A DNA stretch of 64,000 nt. Origin: Grifola frondosa (taxonomy: Eukaryota; Basidiomycota; Agaricomycetes; Polyporales; Grifolaceae). A program made the translations under genes and the position numbers. This document shows, piece by piece, positions 54,590 through 64,000 of this stretch. Each line of letters opens with the position of its first letter. The stretch's first letter is position 1. The notes under the pieces were generated by a model, which searched no databases, was not told where the DNA came from, and was given only the letters and a program-made list of their open reading frames with translations. The stretch is taken from NCBI GenBank assembly GCA_001683735.1, contig LUGG01000009.1, forward strand, positions 1,488,001 through 1,552,000. The letters are read 5' to 3'.

Positions 54590-56197
54590 TCAAGCTTCGA
54601 AAACTTCATGTCGTGTCTCCCTTCTCTCTTCCTTTCCTATAAGCATGTGCCAAAGCTCGGGTCCATCCCGGATAAGGCACTACAGATATTGTGAGGCCTA
54701 TAGAAGATTGCAGAAGCAACACACTCACAATGACCACTTCCACGGCGATGAGAGCAATGATGATCAGCTCCATTCTATGTGCAGAAGTCTGGAATAAATC
54801 GCATCATTAGTCCGAAAAAAAAACGAATAAGGTCGAGATGCTCACCTCGGTAAGCAATTCTCGCAACACAGATTGCATCTATGTAGCTAATTCAGAACCA
54901 GACCTAGATATTTGTGTAATGGTCATCAACCCACCTCCGCAGCATATGTGATTTTGTCGTTCACTGATCTCGTGCGTGCATTGATTTCCAACGCGGCGCT
55001 CAAGGAGTGGAAATAACCTAGTATCACCAAAGATGAGAATAACTTCGTTGGACATGACCTCTCGCCAAATACCTTCTAATTCTGGTTCAGCCCAATAGAA
55101 ATCCGGTGTATCCGAAAAGTTTTCCCGATTGAGGTTGATACCCTGTCTGAACTTCAGTAGTTCACCAAGCTTTTTCACCAACGCCACGCGACTGAGTCCG
55201 GGCTTGCCAGTCTTTTGTAGTGCATCCGGGAGTAGAGCAACAGAAGAAAGATAGTTCTCTAAAGAAACTTCCAGGCCCGACAATGCCGTGGATCGAGCTA
55301 ACGCCTGGGAGAACGCGTAACGGGCCAAAAGTGTTTCCTGGGGAAGAGTAGAGGGGTGCAGGTTGCCTGGTAGGGAGTCTTCATTGTTCAGAGGAAGTGT
55401 GCGACCCAAAATAATCAGGTCGCCTTGCAACCGAGTATTCCTGATAAGACGGGTCAGAAAGCCGCGACTCCCAGATAATCTACTTCTACTCACTCGGTAG
55501 GATCCGTCACGAACTCCAAGTCCTCAGTTTCGGGCTCCTTCAGCGGAGAAACCTGCGCATTGGATTTTTCAAGGACTTTGGAAGCGAAGTCCTTCGCCTC
55601 TTCTTCGCCTAATCCCCAACATACGAAGCTGCCGTTGCCGAAGACGAAAATCTCGCCTTCCTTACCGTTTGCCTCCCACTTAGGTACCCACCAGGAGTCG
55701 TGAAGAGTCTGCGCCGATGCCGGAAGGACCCCGCGCAAATTGGGCAACAGATAGCGCTCTGCTGTGTTAAAGGTGAACACCGGACGGATGTCTCCCCGCG
55801 TTGGCGTCGGGTTGGAGCGTATGAGCAACGACGCAGAAGCTGCTCTGCGGAGGGGTGTGGACGCCTTCGGTTTGGGTTTTGGGGGCTCCGGAAGAGACTG
55901 CTGGTCCGTCGACTGAGCGAATCCTCGAGAACGGATGTGCCGCACGACAGCGGAGGCTTGCCAATGCCTCGGTGTTCTTGCGAAGCTATGCCCCAGTTGA
56001 CGGTGAGCGAGGGCGATGCGATTCATCTGTACATACCATATATCGGCGTCATTCTTCTGCTTGAATGCAGATGGACTCACGAGGACGAAGGTGTTCGGAG
56101 GAAAGCCAAAGCTGGCGACACCAGCCGCAGTTTCGCTCGGAATGCTCGTCCGCTCGGCGCTTCGCAGCGGTGCCGGGACTGGTAAGCACCTCGGCAT
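54590..56197 (-). CDS. RMND1/DUF155 family mitochondrial protein
   Basis: Family of yeast Rmd1/Rmd8 and human RMND1, inner-membrane proteins linked to mitochondrial translation. The start at 56197 (MPRCLPVPAPLRSAERTS) is followed by a 54-nt intron (GTGAGT...TACAG) that happens to stay open. Then come FTFNTAERYLLPNLRGVLPA, FVFGNGSFVCWGLGEEEA (family core), NTRLQGDLIILGRT, ARYAFSQALARSTALSGLEV, KKLGELLKFRQGINLNRENF, DTPDFYWAEPELEGIWREVM, RTRSVNDKITYAAEMQSVLR, ELLTETSAHRMELIIIALIA (membrane helix), and DGPELWHMLIGKEE before the stop at 54590. One junction (about 54995-55050) was not placed exactly. At least six exons. Which of the fungal paralogues it is cannot be decided. Confidence 0.82.
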
Positions 56198-56362
56198 CGC
56201 TCAAATACTTATTTTGCGTGAAAAATATAAATTCGAGATGAAAGAAAGGCTAGTATATTACTTTTGACAGACCCCAGCTATATGGTTCAGTGTGCTAGGA
56301 GAATGCATGACCGAATCAACGACTAAAGTACTATGAATGAGGGGAAATACCAGAGAATCCAT

Positions 56363-57736
56363 CTACGACATCTCTACGTCTTCATCGCTATCATCACTAC
56401 CTTCTACGTCTTCCCAGCCATCCTCGTTCCCACTATCATCATTTTCAGGTGAAGGCTGGATACCCAGTGCATCTAATTTGGTGATGAGCTCATGCACATG
56501 CTCAAGCAGCGGAGCATCGGGATGCTCTTGATTTGTATGCAGCTGGAAGACAAAAAGTCAGCGCTGTTACACAATAGACGTAGTCAACGAGGTAGCGCAC
56601 CACTTGACAGGTTTCTAAACAATCTCGTGCATCTCGAGCAAGTTCTTCCCAAGTTAGCTCGTCCAATTTGCCGCCCTTCTCTTGTGCCTGTTCAGCCATA
56701 AGGAAGAAGCACCACCCTTCAAGGTACCATGCTTCCACCTCCTGGTCGTCTGACGCCATGATACCTTGAAGTACAAGGAGAGCAGGCGTGAACAATGACA
56801 GTTCCAGGAACAATCTCACGAGGGCTAGACGTGTAGGTATTGGCGGAAGGCGAGGATCGTCTTCATATTACAACCAGGATTAGCTTGGATAATAGCTTTC
56901 AGATACCAGGAACTCACCGAGCTCCAAGTCCTTCCAAATGGTCCAAGCTTGCTCAAGGCATGCTTTGGCGTCGTCAGGCCGTTGCTGAGACATCCTCACG
57001 GATGCGAGTGCTTGGAGCGCCTCGCTATTCCCAGGGTCGGTCTGAAGTGCAAGGTTTAACAGATCCTCGCATGTCTTTTCGGCTGACGGATCGAAACTGA
57101 AATTCGACAATATTTAATAAACGTCTTGCATTTACCTGCTAGGATCATTAGATGCACTCACCATAAATCATCCATCCAGATCTCAACCATGCCGATGAGA
57201 GCTCGGACAACATTGCGTTTCAATTCGGTCTCGTCGTCGTCCTCCCCAGGTGTATCTACTGCACGCTCCTTCCCCTTCAGCTGAGCTATTAGCAAATCTA
57301 CCGCTGCCTGATAGTGTTGCAGCGCTAGATGCGGATCATCGTCATTGAGCTGAGCAAGGTAGAGATGAGCCCAGGGTGGAGGTATTGACGGTGCATCGGG
57401 GTGAGGGGGAAGAAGCGACTGGAAGGTCTGAAGCACCACACAAGCTTTGCATTTCAGCACGGTTTAGATTTTACGATCATAATCTCGCACCAGCTTTGCA
57501 GCATCAAGCTCCCCCGTCTCCAGCTGCGCAACGCCTAGGATCTCTTTTGCATCAATGTTGGTGTGCTCCTGTTCCAGCACGCGCTTAGCAAATCGTTCAG
57601 CGAGTTCATAATCGCATTGTACGATCAGGGATTGCGCCTTCTCGAGCAGTGACTGTATTGAAGGGGTTGTGGATCCAACAATAGGTTCCGTAGAGAGAAC
57701 CTTCGATTTTTTTGACTTTGTCCTTGCGCGTCCCAT
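56363..57736 (-). CDS. ACL4: Acl4-like TPR chaperone of ribosomal protein L4
   Basis: Start MGRARTKSKKSKVLSTEP at 57736, with a basic head. TPR helices follow: SIQSLLEKAQSLIVQCDYEL, AERFAKRVLEQEHTNIDAKE, LGVAQLETGELDAAK, WAHLYLAQLNDDDPHLALQH, NVVRALIGMVEIWMDDLW, CEDLLNLALQTDPGNSEALQ, RPDDAKACLEQAWTIWKDLE, PTRLALVRLFLELSLFTPAL and VEAWYLEGWCFFLMAEQAQE. It ends with an acidic tail (NDDSGNEDGWEDVEGSDDSD) before the stop at 56363. TPR array plus acidic C-terminus is the plan of yeast Acl4, which escorts Rpl4. Five exons, frame intact. Confidence 0.8.
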
Positions 57737-57931
57737 GGTATAGATTCGAGCAGCGACAGTAATGCAGAAGAGGCTTTCACGTTTCAATTCCACCAGTCGA
57801 AGGTAACACGCAAGAAATTTCCCAAAAAGGACAATTTACAGGATAATTAGACGCCCACATGTTGCTGTCCGAAAGTGTGGCAACTTCCGAACGAACCGCT
57901 TCTTTTGTGCTCTACGTACTTGCATTTTTCG

Positions 57932-59280
57932 ATGAGTTTCATAGAGAAGGGAAAGGAAAGAGCGATGGATTACGACCTCTTTTTGGAGAGGTTGGAAATG
58001 CTCTACGATCAAAGTCTAACAGAAATCCGTGCGTTCGCGGAACGGGAGGCGCGTCCATTCGAAGAGGTATGTTCACTCTCCTGAATTGGTGTTTGCAGGA
58101 TGCGTCACTACGCATTTATTCTAGGTTAGAAAGCGTGTGGCAGAGCTTCACTGCAAATATCTCTTTGACCAGGACTTCGAGCAACCGAGCGGCAGCGAGC
58201 CACAGCAGCAAAGTAAGATCATGGATCATGCGCAGTATGTCTGTTGCTCATGTTGTATTTAGTACGCGAAATTCTCCGATATACCTCGGAACGGCTGGAG
58301 AGTCTCGAAACGATTGCTGGGCTACAATCCTTTTTTCTCGTTGTGAATCCCAGGAATTCTGCGGACGAAGGCTTTCTAGGCGGCACACTTCTTGGACGAG
58401 AATTTTGGCGAGGTCGCCGAGGCTGCGGCGTACCGGGTGCAGAAGCATTCAAGGCACAGTGCGCTAAGGCTTCTGGTTTCTACGCAGGACACGGGTCCTC
58501 CATGGACGTCGCTCTTGACTCCGACCGCCAGCCAGCCCAAGTACCTCGTAAAGGAGCCAGGTCGCTGAAAGCCGACTTATATGCCGGCGTAAGAAATGCC
58601 ATAAGGTCGGTCATCCTTCTCCTTTACTGCGTCAATCTATTCCTTTCAGTGTCGGTTGTACGATTGTAGATTTGCGTTGCTTATTCTCTATTAGAGCTGC
58701 ATCCGGCCTTCGTAATGCAGAAATGCGGTGGAAGGATCATTCGAAGCTCGATGCGTATGGCATTCGCCTTGTGGGTTGGCCAGAAAATGTTCCGTTACAG
58801 AACCCCTCGACTATGTCTGTCGCTCAGAACAAACTCGTGCTGGAAGCACTCAATGATGGCAGTATGAGGTTTGAACGTATAGACGGATCCAAGCCCACGT
58901 CCGATGGGACAGCATCTGGCGATCCTTCTCTGTTTGACGACAATGACGTATTCAAAGACTCCGTTGACTTTTCGGGCTTACGACGGCGATCCTGATGATG
59001 TTCCTCAATCATTGGTGAGTTTGCTGTGATTTTTTTGATTCATATAAATAGGATATGTACCACCTTGGTCGTACAGTCATCCGCACCTGACTTTACTGTG
59101 CAGCCACAACAGCCGTACTCTGACCCTGATGGCGCTCGAAGTCAAAGCCTTACACCAGACATTCTCGAGAAGAATGCCGATGTAGATCCACCTCTTATGG
59201 AAGGCATGTCCATCTCCGAGCCTAATGAACAAATCCCCGCACCGACGTCGAGGAAGAGACGAAGAGAGGAATCGTTATAA
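57932..59280 (+). CDS. Orphan basidiomycete protein
   Basis: Not assigned to a known function. It starts MSFIEKGKERAMDYDLFLER and continues LEMLYDQSLTEIRAFAEREA, then VAELHCKYLFDQDFEQPSGS, LVREILRYTSERLESLETIA and GLQSFFLVVNPRNSADEGFL. A region with SLKADLYAGVRNAIR leads to LRNAEMRWKDHSKLDAYGIR, LVGWPENVPLQNPSTMSVAQ and NKLVLEALNDGSMRFERI. It ends in a basic SRKRRREESL, a likely nuclear signal. Five or six exons can be joined. The motif RLVGWPxNVPLQNPS recurs, from memory, in hypothetical basidiomycete proteins. It diverges from ACL4 with 195 bases between starts. An earlier in-frame ATG (about 57878) is possible. Confidence 0.6.
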
Positions 59281-59356
59281 GCATAATATGTGATGAGAGA
59301 AGAGGGAAAGCTCATTTCCTTGAGAATATGAATCGTAGTAAATAGATAAAACTCAT

Positions 59357-60619
59357 CTAATAGAAGGAAGATTTGAAGCACAGGATACCTCTGGTATCAT
59401 GAGCACACATACGCTTCCGGACGTACGCTTCGGATATGTCTATCGTGCAATCTTTTACCTGCTCGATGTCGAAGGTGATGCGCTTCAAAGCCTTGAATCG
59501 AGCATGTGAGAGGATCACTTCCAATCCCTCGAGATTTAGTGCGCAGAGGTCTGAGTGGCGAATGGAGAACGTGATCTCCTGTAGGAAGGGCGAGTTGACC
59601 TTAGATAGGATTATTAAAATCCACGAGAGCGAAGGCCGATAGGATGAGTGATGCAAAGGGGAGCAAGATATTCGAAGGCTGCGAAGCCCGGCGCAGCGAG
59701 ATAAGTCGAAGTGCATGGTATGTAGGACATCTGCGCTACTTGTGAGAAGGCGATTCTCTTTCAGAAGAAGATATACAACAAACCTGTAGGATCACGGGTT
59801 TCCTGGAATCCAATCATGAGATATTCTAAATTTGATCCCAAGGCATGCAACAGCTCGAGCACAGATGATGCATGAGTTTGACCCGAAATTGAGCATGAAA
59901 GGGAGACAATGTGAGAGTGAAGCGACTGTCCGAGCATCCAAGTGATGAATGGTGCAACGTCGATCTTTCCGGACATTTCAAGCGTTTTCAGGCTTGGGAA
60001 AGATGGTTTCCGCATATCATGGGATGGATTCTGAGTTTGTGGGAGCCATGTAGCAGATAGCAGCCGAAGGGTAGACATCTGAGTGAATGCTTGTAGCAGA
60101 TCTGCAAAATCTGCGATGAACAATGCCCTACAGCCATCAAGGGAGAGTGTTCTTATGTTGTCAGAGATTGGCACGAGAGCAAGGATTAGGGGGGGTTAAT
60201 TGGGAGCGAAAGTCTCAGCGATGTAACCTTGTTCAGCGACGCCGAGATTGGGGCAGGATGCGCTGCAACCAGACGGCGAAATTTAGAGGTACGGAGTCGC
60301 GATGTCTCTGCGGCTCGTTATGCAACGTAGGCCATTCAAAGTGCTGTAGATGGCTATCCGCCTTCCACCACTGGTGAACGCCGGAACTTCCACGTAATTC
60401 GACCTCCTGGACATGACGTCCTATCTCAGGCGATGATCCGATAAGTCGTGTAAAAGCATCGCCACTATAACCCGGATCCAAAGTGATGCTATAGAAGAGA
60501 TGGTGCCGAGCTCGTGGAAGCCAGGCGCGACACGTTAGGGAGCAATTTCTGAGGGTCGGATGATTGTCATGTAGATAGTCGATGATTTCGTCGCATATTT
60601 CTGGAGGTAATGTTGACAT
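59357..60619 (-). CDS. F-box protein with LRR-like body
   Basis: Start MSTLPPEICDEIIDYLHDNH at 60619, a typical Agaricomycete F-box opening. It continues TLRNCSLTCRAWLPRARHHL and LFYSITLDPG, then RLIGSSPEIGRHVQEVELRG. After a junction near 60180-60240 come ISDNIRTLSLDGCRALFIAD, FADLLQAFTQMSTLRLLSAT, FPSLKTLEMSGKIDVAPFIT, MHFDLSRCAGLRSLRISC and FLQEITFSIRHSDLCALNLE. It ends at FKSSFY. Such proteins are putative SCF ubiquitin-ligase receptors; they are numerous in mushrooms and their targets are unknown. Splicing at 60.2 kb is unsettled, with a poly-C run nearby. Confidence 0.75.
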
Positions 60620-61107
60620 CCTGATTATATTGTTCCAGCATTGATGTACAAGGAACGCATAAGGATATATGCTTACCGTCAGGCTCCTGATTCGACCCTT
60701 GAATAGCGAGCGCAACGTCTGATAACGGTTTGTTCACTTACTCTCAACACGAGTGGAGGAGTGCAAACACGTACAATAAATTTCAGAAGGTTGATATTGT
60801 ACTTTGTCATACTCGTGACAAAAATGACGGGCCGCATCTCAGGAGGAGTGACATATTGGCGTGTGACATACCCGTGACACCAACTTCAAGGGCTCCCGTG
60901 TAGCTTCTTGGCATGCGAGTACAGCCCGAAGTCTGAAGCAGGAATATACCTGCGGGAACTATGCATCAGGATGCGCATGTAAAATTAAATTTTCAAAGGA
61001 GTGGTGGCTTTAGTTTCATATAGACCGTTAATGCGTGACGTGATCTGCGTGACACCAATCTTAGGTACTTTAACCTGTGGCCTGCGCCGACTTTGCCCTT
61101 CGCCACC
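60620..61107. other. Divergent intergenic region, F-box gene / SVF1
   Basis: No gene is seen. The element CGTGACA recurs at about 60813, 60883 and 61048, and TGACGTGA (one base from a CRE) lies near 61034-61042, about 70 bases before SVF1. These may be stress-factor sites, a weak inference. Confidence 0.35.
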
Positions 61108-62586
61108 ATGTTCTCTTCCTTATTCTCGTGAGTATGGTATCCGGAAGGTCGCACATGCATCTTAACATTAAACAGTACGGTCCCACCAACGGACCCGAAT
61201 GCGCCCAATTTCCATCCAGTCTCAGAGGCGTTCGAGCCATCCGAGATGTTTGGCGAGCTCGAACCGAAGGACACCGAGTGGGTGTGCCCGGGAGGGTTCG
61301 CGGTGGAGACAATGATTTATTACAATATCCTGGAAGATGGCACGTCTCTGATGTGCCAGGTTATTCACTCTGCAGTTGGGTGAGTATTTTCTACTTGTCT
61401 CGATCCATGCCTTGAACTCCGATTCTGGTGAATTAGCGTATGGTATCCCACCATCCAGTTCACATGCAAGATGTATAACCCTACGACGAAAGAGACGACT
61501 TGGAAGTCCGTCAATATCACCAACTTTGTCACCCCTCCACCGGGGCTCGATAAACGCTCCAGCAAGGGTGACCAATTTTCCATCATACACAAGTCCAATC
61601 CAGATAGCGACACCGCCGAGTCGTATGCCATCACTGCGAAACTCGGCGATGATCTGCAGATATCTGTCACCGCCTCGAGGGCGGCCAATATGCCGGGTTT
61701 CAAGCTTGGCAAGGGCCCCAAAGGAGGGACATCGTACTTCGGTACCGACACAGAGAAGCCCGAAAGCTATGTGCTGCACAAATTCTGGCCGAGGGATTAC
61801 ATGACGGGTGTCGTGGTCCACAATGGCAAGATAATCGAAGCGAAGGGTCCGGGTATGTTTGTGCACGCGATCCAGGGCATGCGCCCAAACCTGGTCGCCG
61901 CGCGGTGGAACTTTGCGCATTTCGAGAGCGAGCAGCACGGTGGGGTGTCTGCGATCCAGATGGAACTCACGACGACGGAGACGTACGGACGGAAAGGCCC
62001 CGGATCCGGATTCGTGTCCGTGAATGTGGGCTCGCTGGTGCTCGGCGGAAAGCTGGCGGTGGTGACGGCGGAGACCAAATGGCCGGACGAGGCGCTCCCT
62101 GATGGGGTGGGGGTGATGTCGCGCGCGGTGCACTCGAAGACCGCGCTCGACCCGGACACCGGGTACGATGCGCCCACAGAACTAGTGTTCCGATGGGCGG
62201 GGCCCTCGATCGTTCCCGACGCACAGGGCGCCATCGATGCAACGCTGACCGTTGACGTCGGCCCGCCTGATGCGTCGAAGGGGCTGATCGAGAAGGTGGA
62301 TGTGCTTGCGGAGATCCCGTATGTGATCAAGACGATGGTGAACTATGTTGCAGGCACGAAGCCGTACATTTACCAGGTGAGTGTGGCTCTGTGCAGTTTC
62401 CCCGTGCTTCCCTGGGGATTCCCTGTCTTATGGCGACGATCGCGATTGACTGATCACCCAACGATCTATTAGTGGCACAATCCGGCGACGCTAAATGTCA
62501 GTATACCGAGTGGAATTATTCCTGGAGAGTCGGGGGAAGTGAAGATAGATGGGTGGCTCTACAACGAGGCGACGTTCATTTCCTGA
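61108..62586 (+). CDS. SVF1: Survival factor Svf1 family protein
   Basis: Lipocalin-like protein for oxidative-stress survival and, in yeast, ceramide transport to the Golgi. The ATG at 61108 sits in GCCACCATG. Exon 1 is MFSSLFS. Exon 2 reads TVPPTDPNAPNFHPVSEAFE, FGELEPKDTEWVCPGGFAVE and SLMCQVIHSAVG. Exon 3, from about 61440, reads WYPTIQFTCKMYNPTTKE, LGKGPKGGTSYFGTDTEKPE, VLHKFWPRDYMTGVVVHN, GPGMFVHAIQGMRPNLVAAR (family signature), WNFAHFESEQHGGVSAIQME, LTTTETYG and VDVLAEIPYVIKTMVNYVAG, then TKPYIYQ. The last exon (from 62473) is WHNPATLNVSIPSGIIPGES and ends EATFIS at 62586. Four exons, frame intact. The 303-residue antisense ORF over 61.2-62.1 kb is a shadow. Confidence 0.88.
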
Positions 62587-62755
62587 AGAGAAACTGTACT
62601 TGCGCCCTGCGCACTGTTATCGTATACCTGAGTGCTTGTACGTTCCAATCTGGAGAGAGCTTTTTCACACGTCGCATGCGGACGGTCAATGTTACACCTA
62701 TTATGGCGTCTGTACTATCTGATAGATACGAGGAGTCATGCATGCATCATGATTC

Positions 62756-64000
62756 ATGATGAAAGAGATTCGCTGCCGAAATTACAGCGTTGAATCGGAG
62801 ATTGGCCAGTTGTTGTGGCTGCGCTGGACCAAATATCCTCGAGCTTTGTCTCGCTCAACGATGTGCTATGTTGCGTTCAGCATTACGCAGCTCACGCCCA
62901 GCAAACTCACTCCAGTCTTCCCCCGAACCTCATCAACTACTATTTTACAACACCAAGGCCAAATATCTCAGGCTCCCCTGAGGGCTGATCTCAGGGAGCC
63001 AAATCGGCACCGCGCTGCACCCTATCTGGATGACACTCGGACTCGGATATTCTCCACGTCGAGGAATTTCCCGTCAACGTCCAATTCGCTCGAAGGAGGT
63101 GCATATTTTCATGGTCTTTTAGGAGCCGAGCAAAGGTATACCAATACTCTGCCTACATATTCAAATGTGAGAGGTTCGCGATCATCTTTCGTAACTTCTA
63201 GCGATCGCCCATCACCGTCAAATGTCCAGCAATCGGGTGGATTTTCAGAAAGCTTGAGGAATTCTTGTCGTCTTCCTGTCGCTGATCCATCTACGAAGGG
63301 TGTGCGATCGTTGCGTACGCCGATTCACCATCTGCCATGGCCGGAACTTGGCAGTCTTCCCTGTCTGGGCGACCCGAAGTGGTTTGTTTCGGCATCGAGG
63401 AATTGTCCGCCGTTGTTGAAATGGTCCGCAAACGACGTGAACTGTGCTCGCCTCCAGAGAACCGTAACGGAGCTCGTCCAATGCAGAATATTTTCCCATA
63501 TTCCCAGCGGAGTCAAACGTGGGTGCCCTAGCTGGCTCGTCGTTGACTCGATGGCGAAGGGCACGCGGTCGTTGCACACCCAATCACGGAACCGTCGGTC
63601 ATGGCATGGCCGTGGAGGTTATCACAGCCTTTTGCAGACTGATGAGAGACATCTCAGACCGGTGTTCCCGTATTTGCTTGTGAGCGGGGCACGGCTATTT
63701 CACGCAACACCAAAGAACCAAGGTGGTCCCCTCTTACCTCTCCTCGCTGGTCTCCTCAAGGTAAACTATGCCTTTGCACGGCAGACCAAAAACAAACTGA
63801 CCAGCTGAACTGCAGACTTCTACCGCACTTGAGTTCGCACGAATGGCTGCACGGGTGGGGCTCACGTTCCTACCCATCATTATGCTGAAGAACATGAAGT
63901 CCAAAAGGCAGTTGCGTTGGGCAGAGGCCCAAGGACACCCCGACCTCGATGCTAAAAAAGACATGGTGATGCGCGGCATCCGCAACCGCACGCTCGTTTT
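62756..64000 (+). CDS. Mitochondrial protein with repeated presequence-like motifs (3' partial)
   Basis: One long exon (62756 to about 63761) joins across an intron (GTAAAC to CTGCAG, to about 63814) to a second that runs off the window. The first exon is rich in Arg, Ser and His and poor in acidic residues, with motifs like mitochondrial cleavage sites: TRIFSTSRNF, VRSLRTP, CRIFSHIP, TRSLHTQSRN and ARLFHATPKN. It then becomes hydrophobic: PLLPLLAGLLKTSTALEFAR, VGLTFLPIIMLKNMKSKRQL, then DAKKDMVMRGIRNRTLVF at the edge. This end recalls the N-terminal part of fungal OMA1-like M48 metallopeptidases, but the HExxH domain would lie outside, so that is a guess. The true start is uncertain. Confidence 0.5.

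Noticed and set aside
61222..62133. 303-residue minus-strand ORF over SVF1
   Set aside because: The plus strand carries the Svf1 signature (GPGMFVHAIQG) in a complete gene model; the antisense ORF is Arg/His-rich filler.
1..64000. CRISPR arrays, rRNA, LTR retrotransposons
   Set aside because: No regularly spaced repeats, no rRNA-like stretches, and no reverse-transcriptase or integrase motifs were seen in either strand.

Overview
The window is nuclear DNA from a filamentous basidiomycete, most likely an Agaricomycete. The signs are small spliceosomal introns of about 50-60 nt in almost every gene, close spacing of genes on both strands, mixed GC content near 50-55 %, and several protein families typical of mushroom-forming fungi (S/T-rich GPI proteins, secreted lactonase-like propellers, single-pass proteins with a conserved cytoplasmic tail). 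I saw no rRNA, no convincing tRNA, no CRISPR array and no intact transposon.

Layout. 0.5-2.0 kb: a WD40 ribosome-assembly chaperone (Sqt1/AAMP). 2.9-7.3 kb: two secreted proteins (Kre9/KNH-like GPI protein, lactonase-like propeller). 7.3-10.1 kb: a degraded-looking accessory stretch with a remnant of a membrane-protein paralogue, an APH-type kinase gene with a frame break, a near-perfect 39-nt palindrome and an orphan-family gene. 10.2-13.9 kb (-): a Rho GEF (DH-PH-CNH). 14.4-16.8 kb: a proline/serine-rich orphan protein whose frame is broken several times. 18.0-21.3 kb: ataxin-2/Pbp1. 22.0-24.0 kb: SNF5. 24.7-26.4 kb: a cell-surface single-pass protein. 26.7-30.4 kb: spindle checkpoint kinase BUB1. 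30.6-33.0 kb: COX11 (-) and a DNAJC8-like J protein (+). 33.3-38.2 kb: RMI1 (-) and a carnitine acetyltransferase (+). 38.3-44.1 kb (-): a tandem pair of UPF1-like SF1 helicases with an unusual N-terminal domain. 44.7-46.4 kb: PAM18 and the eEF1A lysine methyltransferase EFM4. 46.4-52.5 kb: NOM1/Sgd1 (-) and SART1/Snu66 (+) from a 194-bp divergent promoter. 52.7-57.7 kb (-): RNase H2A, an RMND1/DUF155 protein and the RPL4 chaperone Acl4. 57.9-62.6 kb: an orphan protein, an F-box protein and the stress-survival protein Svf1. 62.7-64.0 kb: the N-terminal part of a mitochondrial protein that runs off the window.

Most genes are housekeeping and do not form one pathway, but themes recur: ribosome biogenesis (Sqt1, Acl4, NOM1), splicing (SART1, DNAJC8), genome stability and mitosis (RMI1, RNase H2A, BUB1), and mitochondria (COX11, PAM18, CAT, RMND1-like, the 3'-edge gene). 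BUB1, RMI1 and RNase H2A all have MluI-box (ACGCGT) motifs upstream.

Two points matter most. The strongest candidate for something little described is the head-to-tail pair of helicases at 38.3-44.1 kb, with a degenerate nuclease-like N-terminus and, in one copy, a compositional break near the Walker A exon. Second, several strongly conserved, probably essential genes (SART1, NOM1, ataxin-2, BUB1, Rho GEF) carry single-base frame breaks, two of them in homopolymers. These look more like assembly errors than pseudogenes, so gene models here should be read with that in mind.
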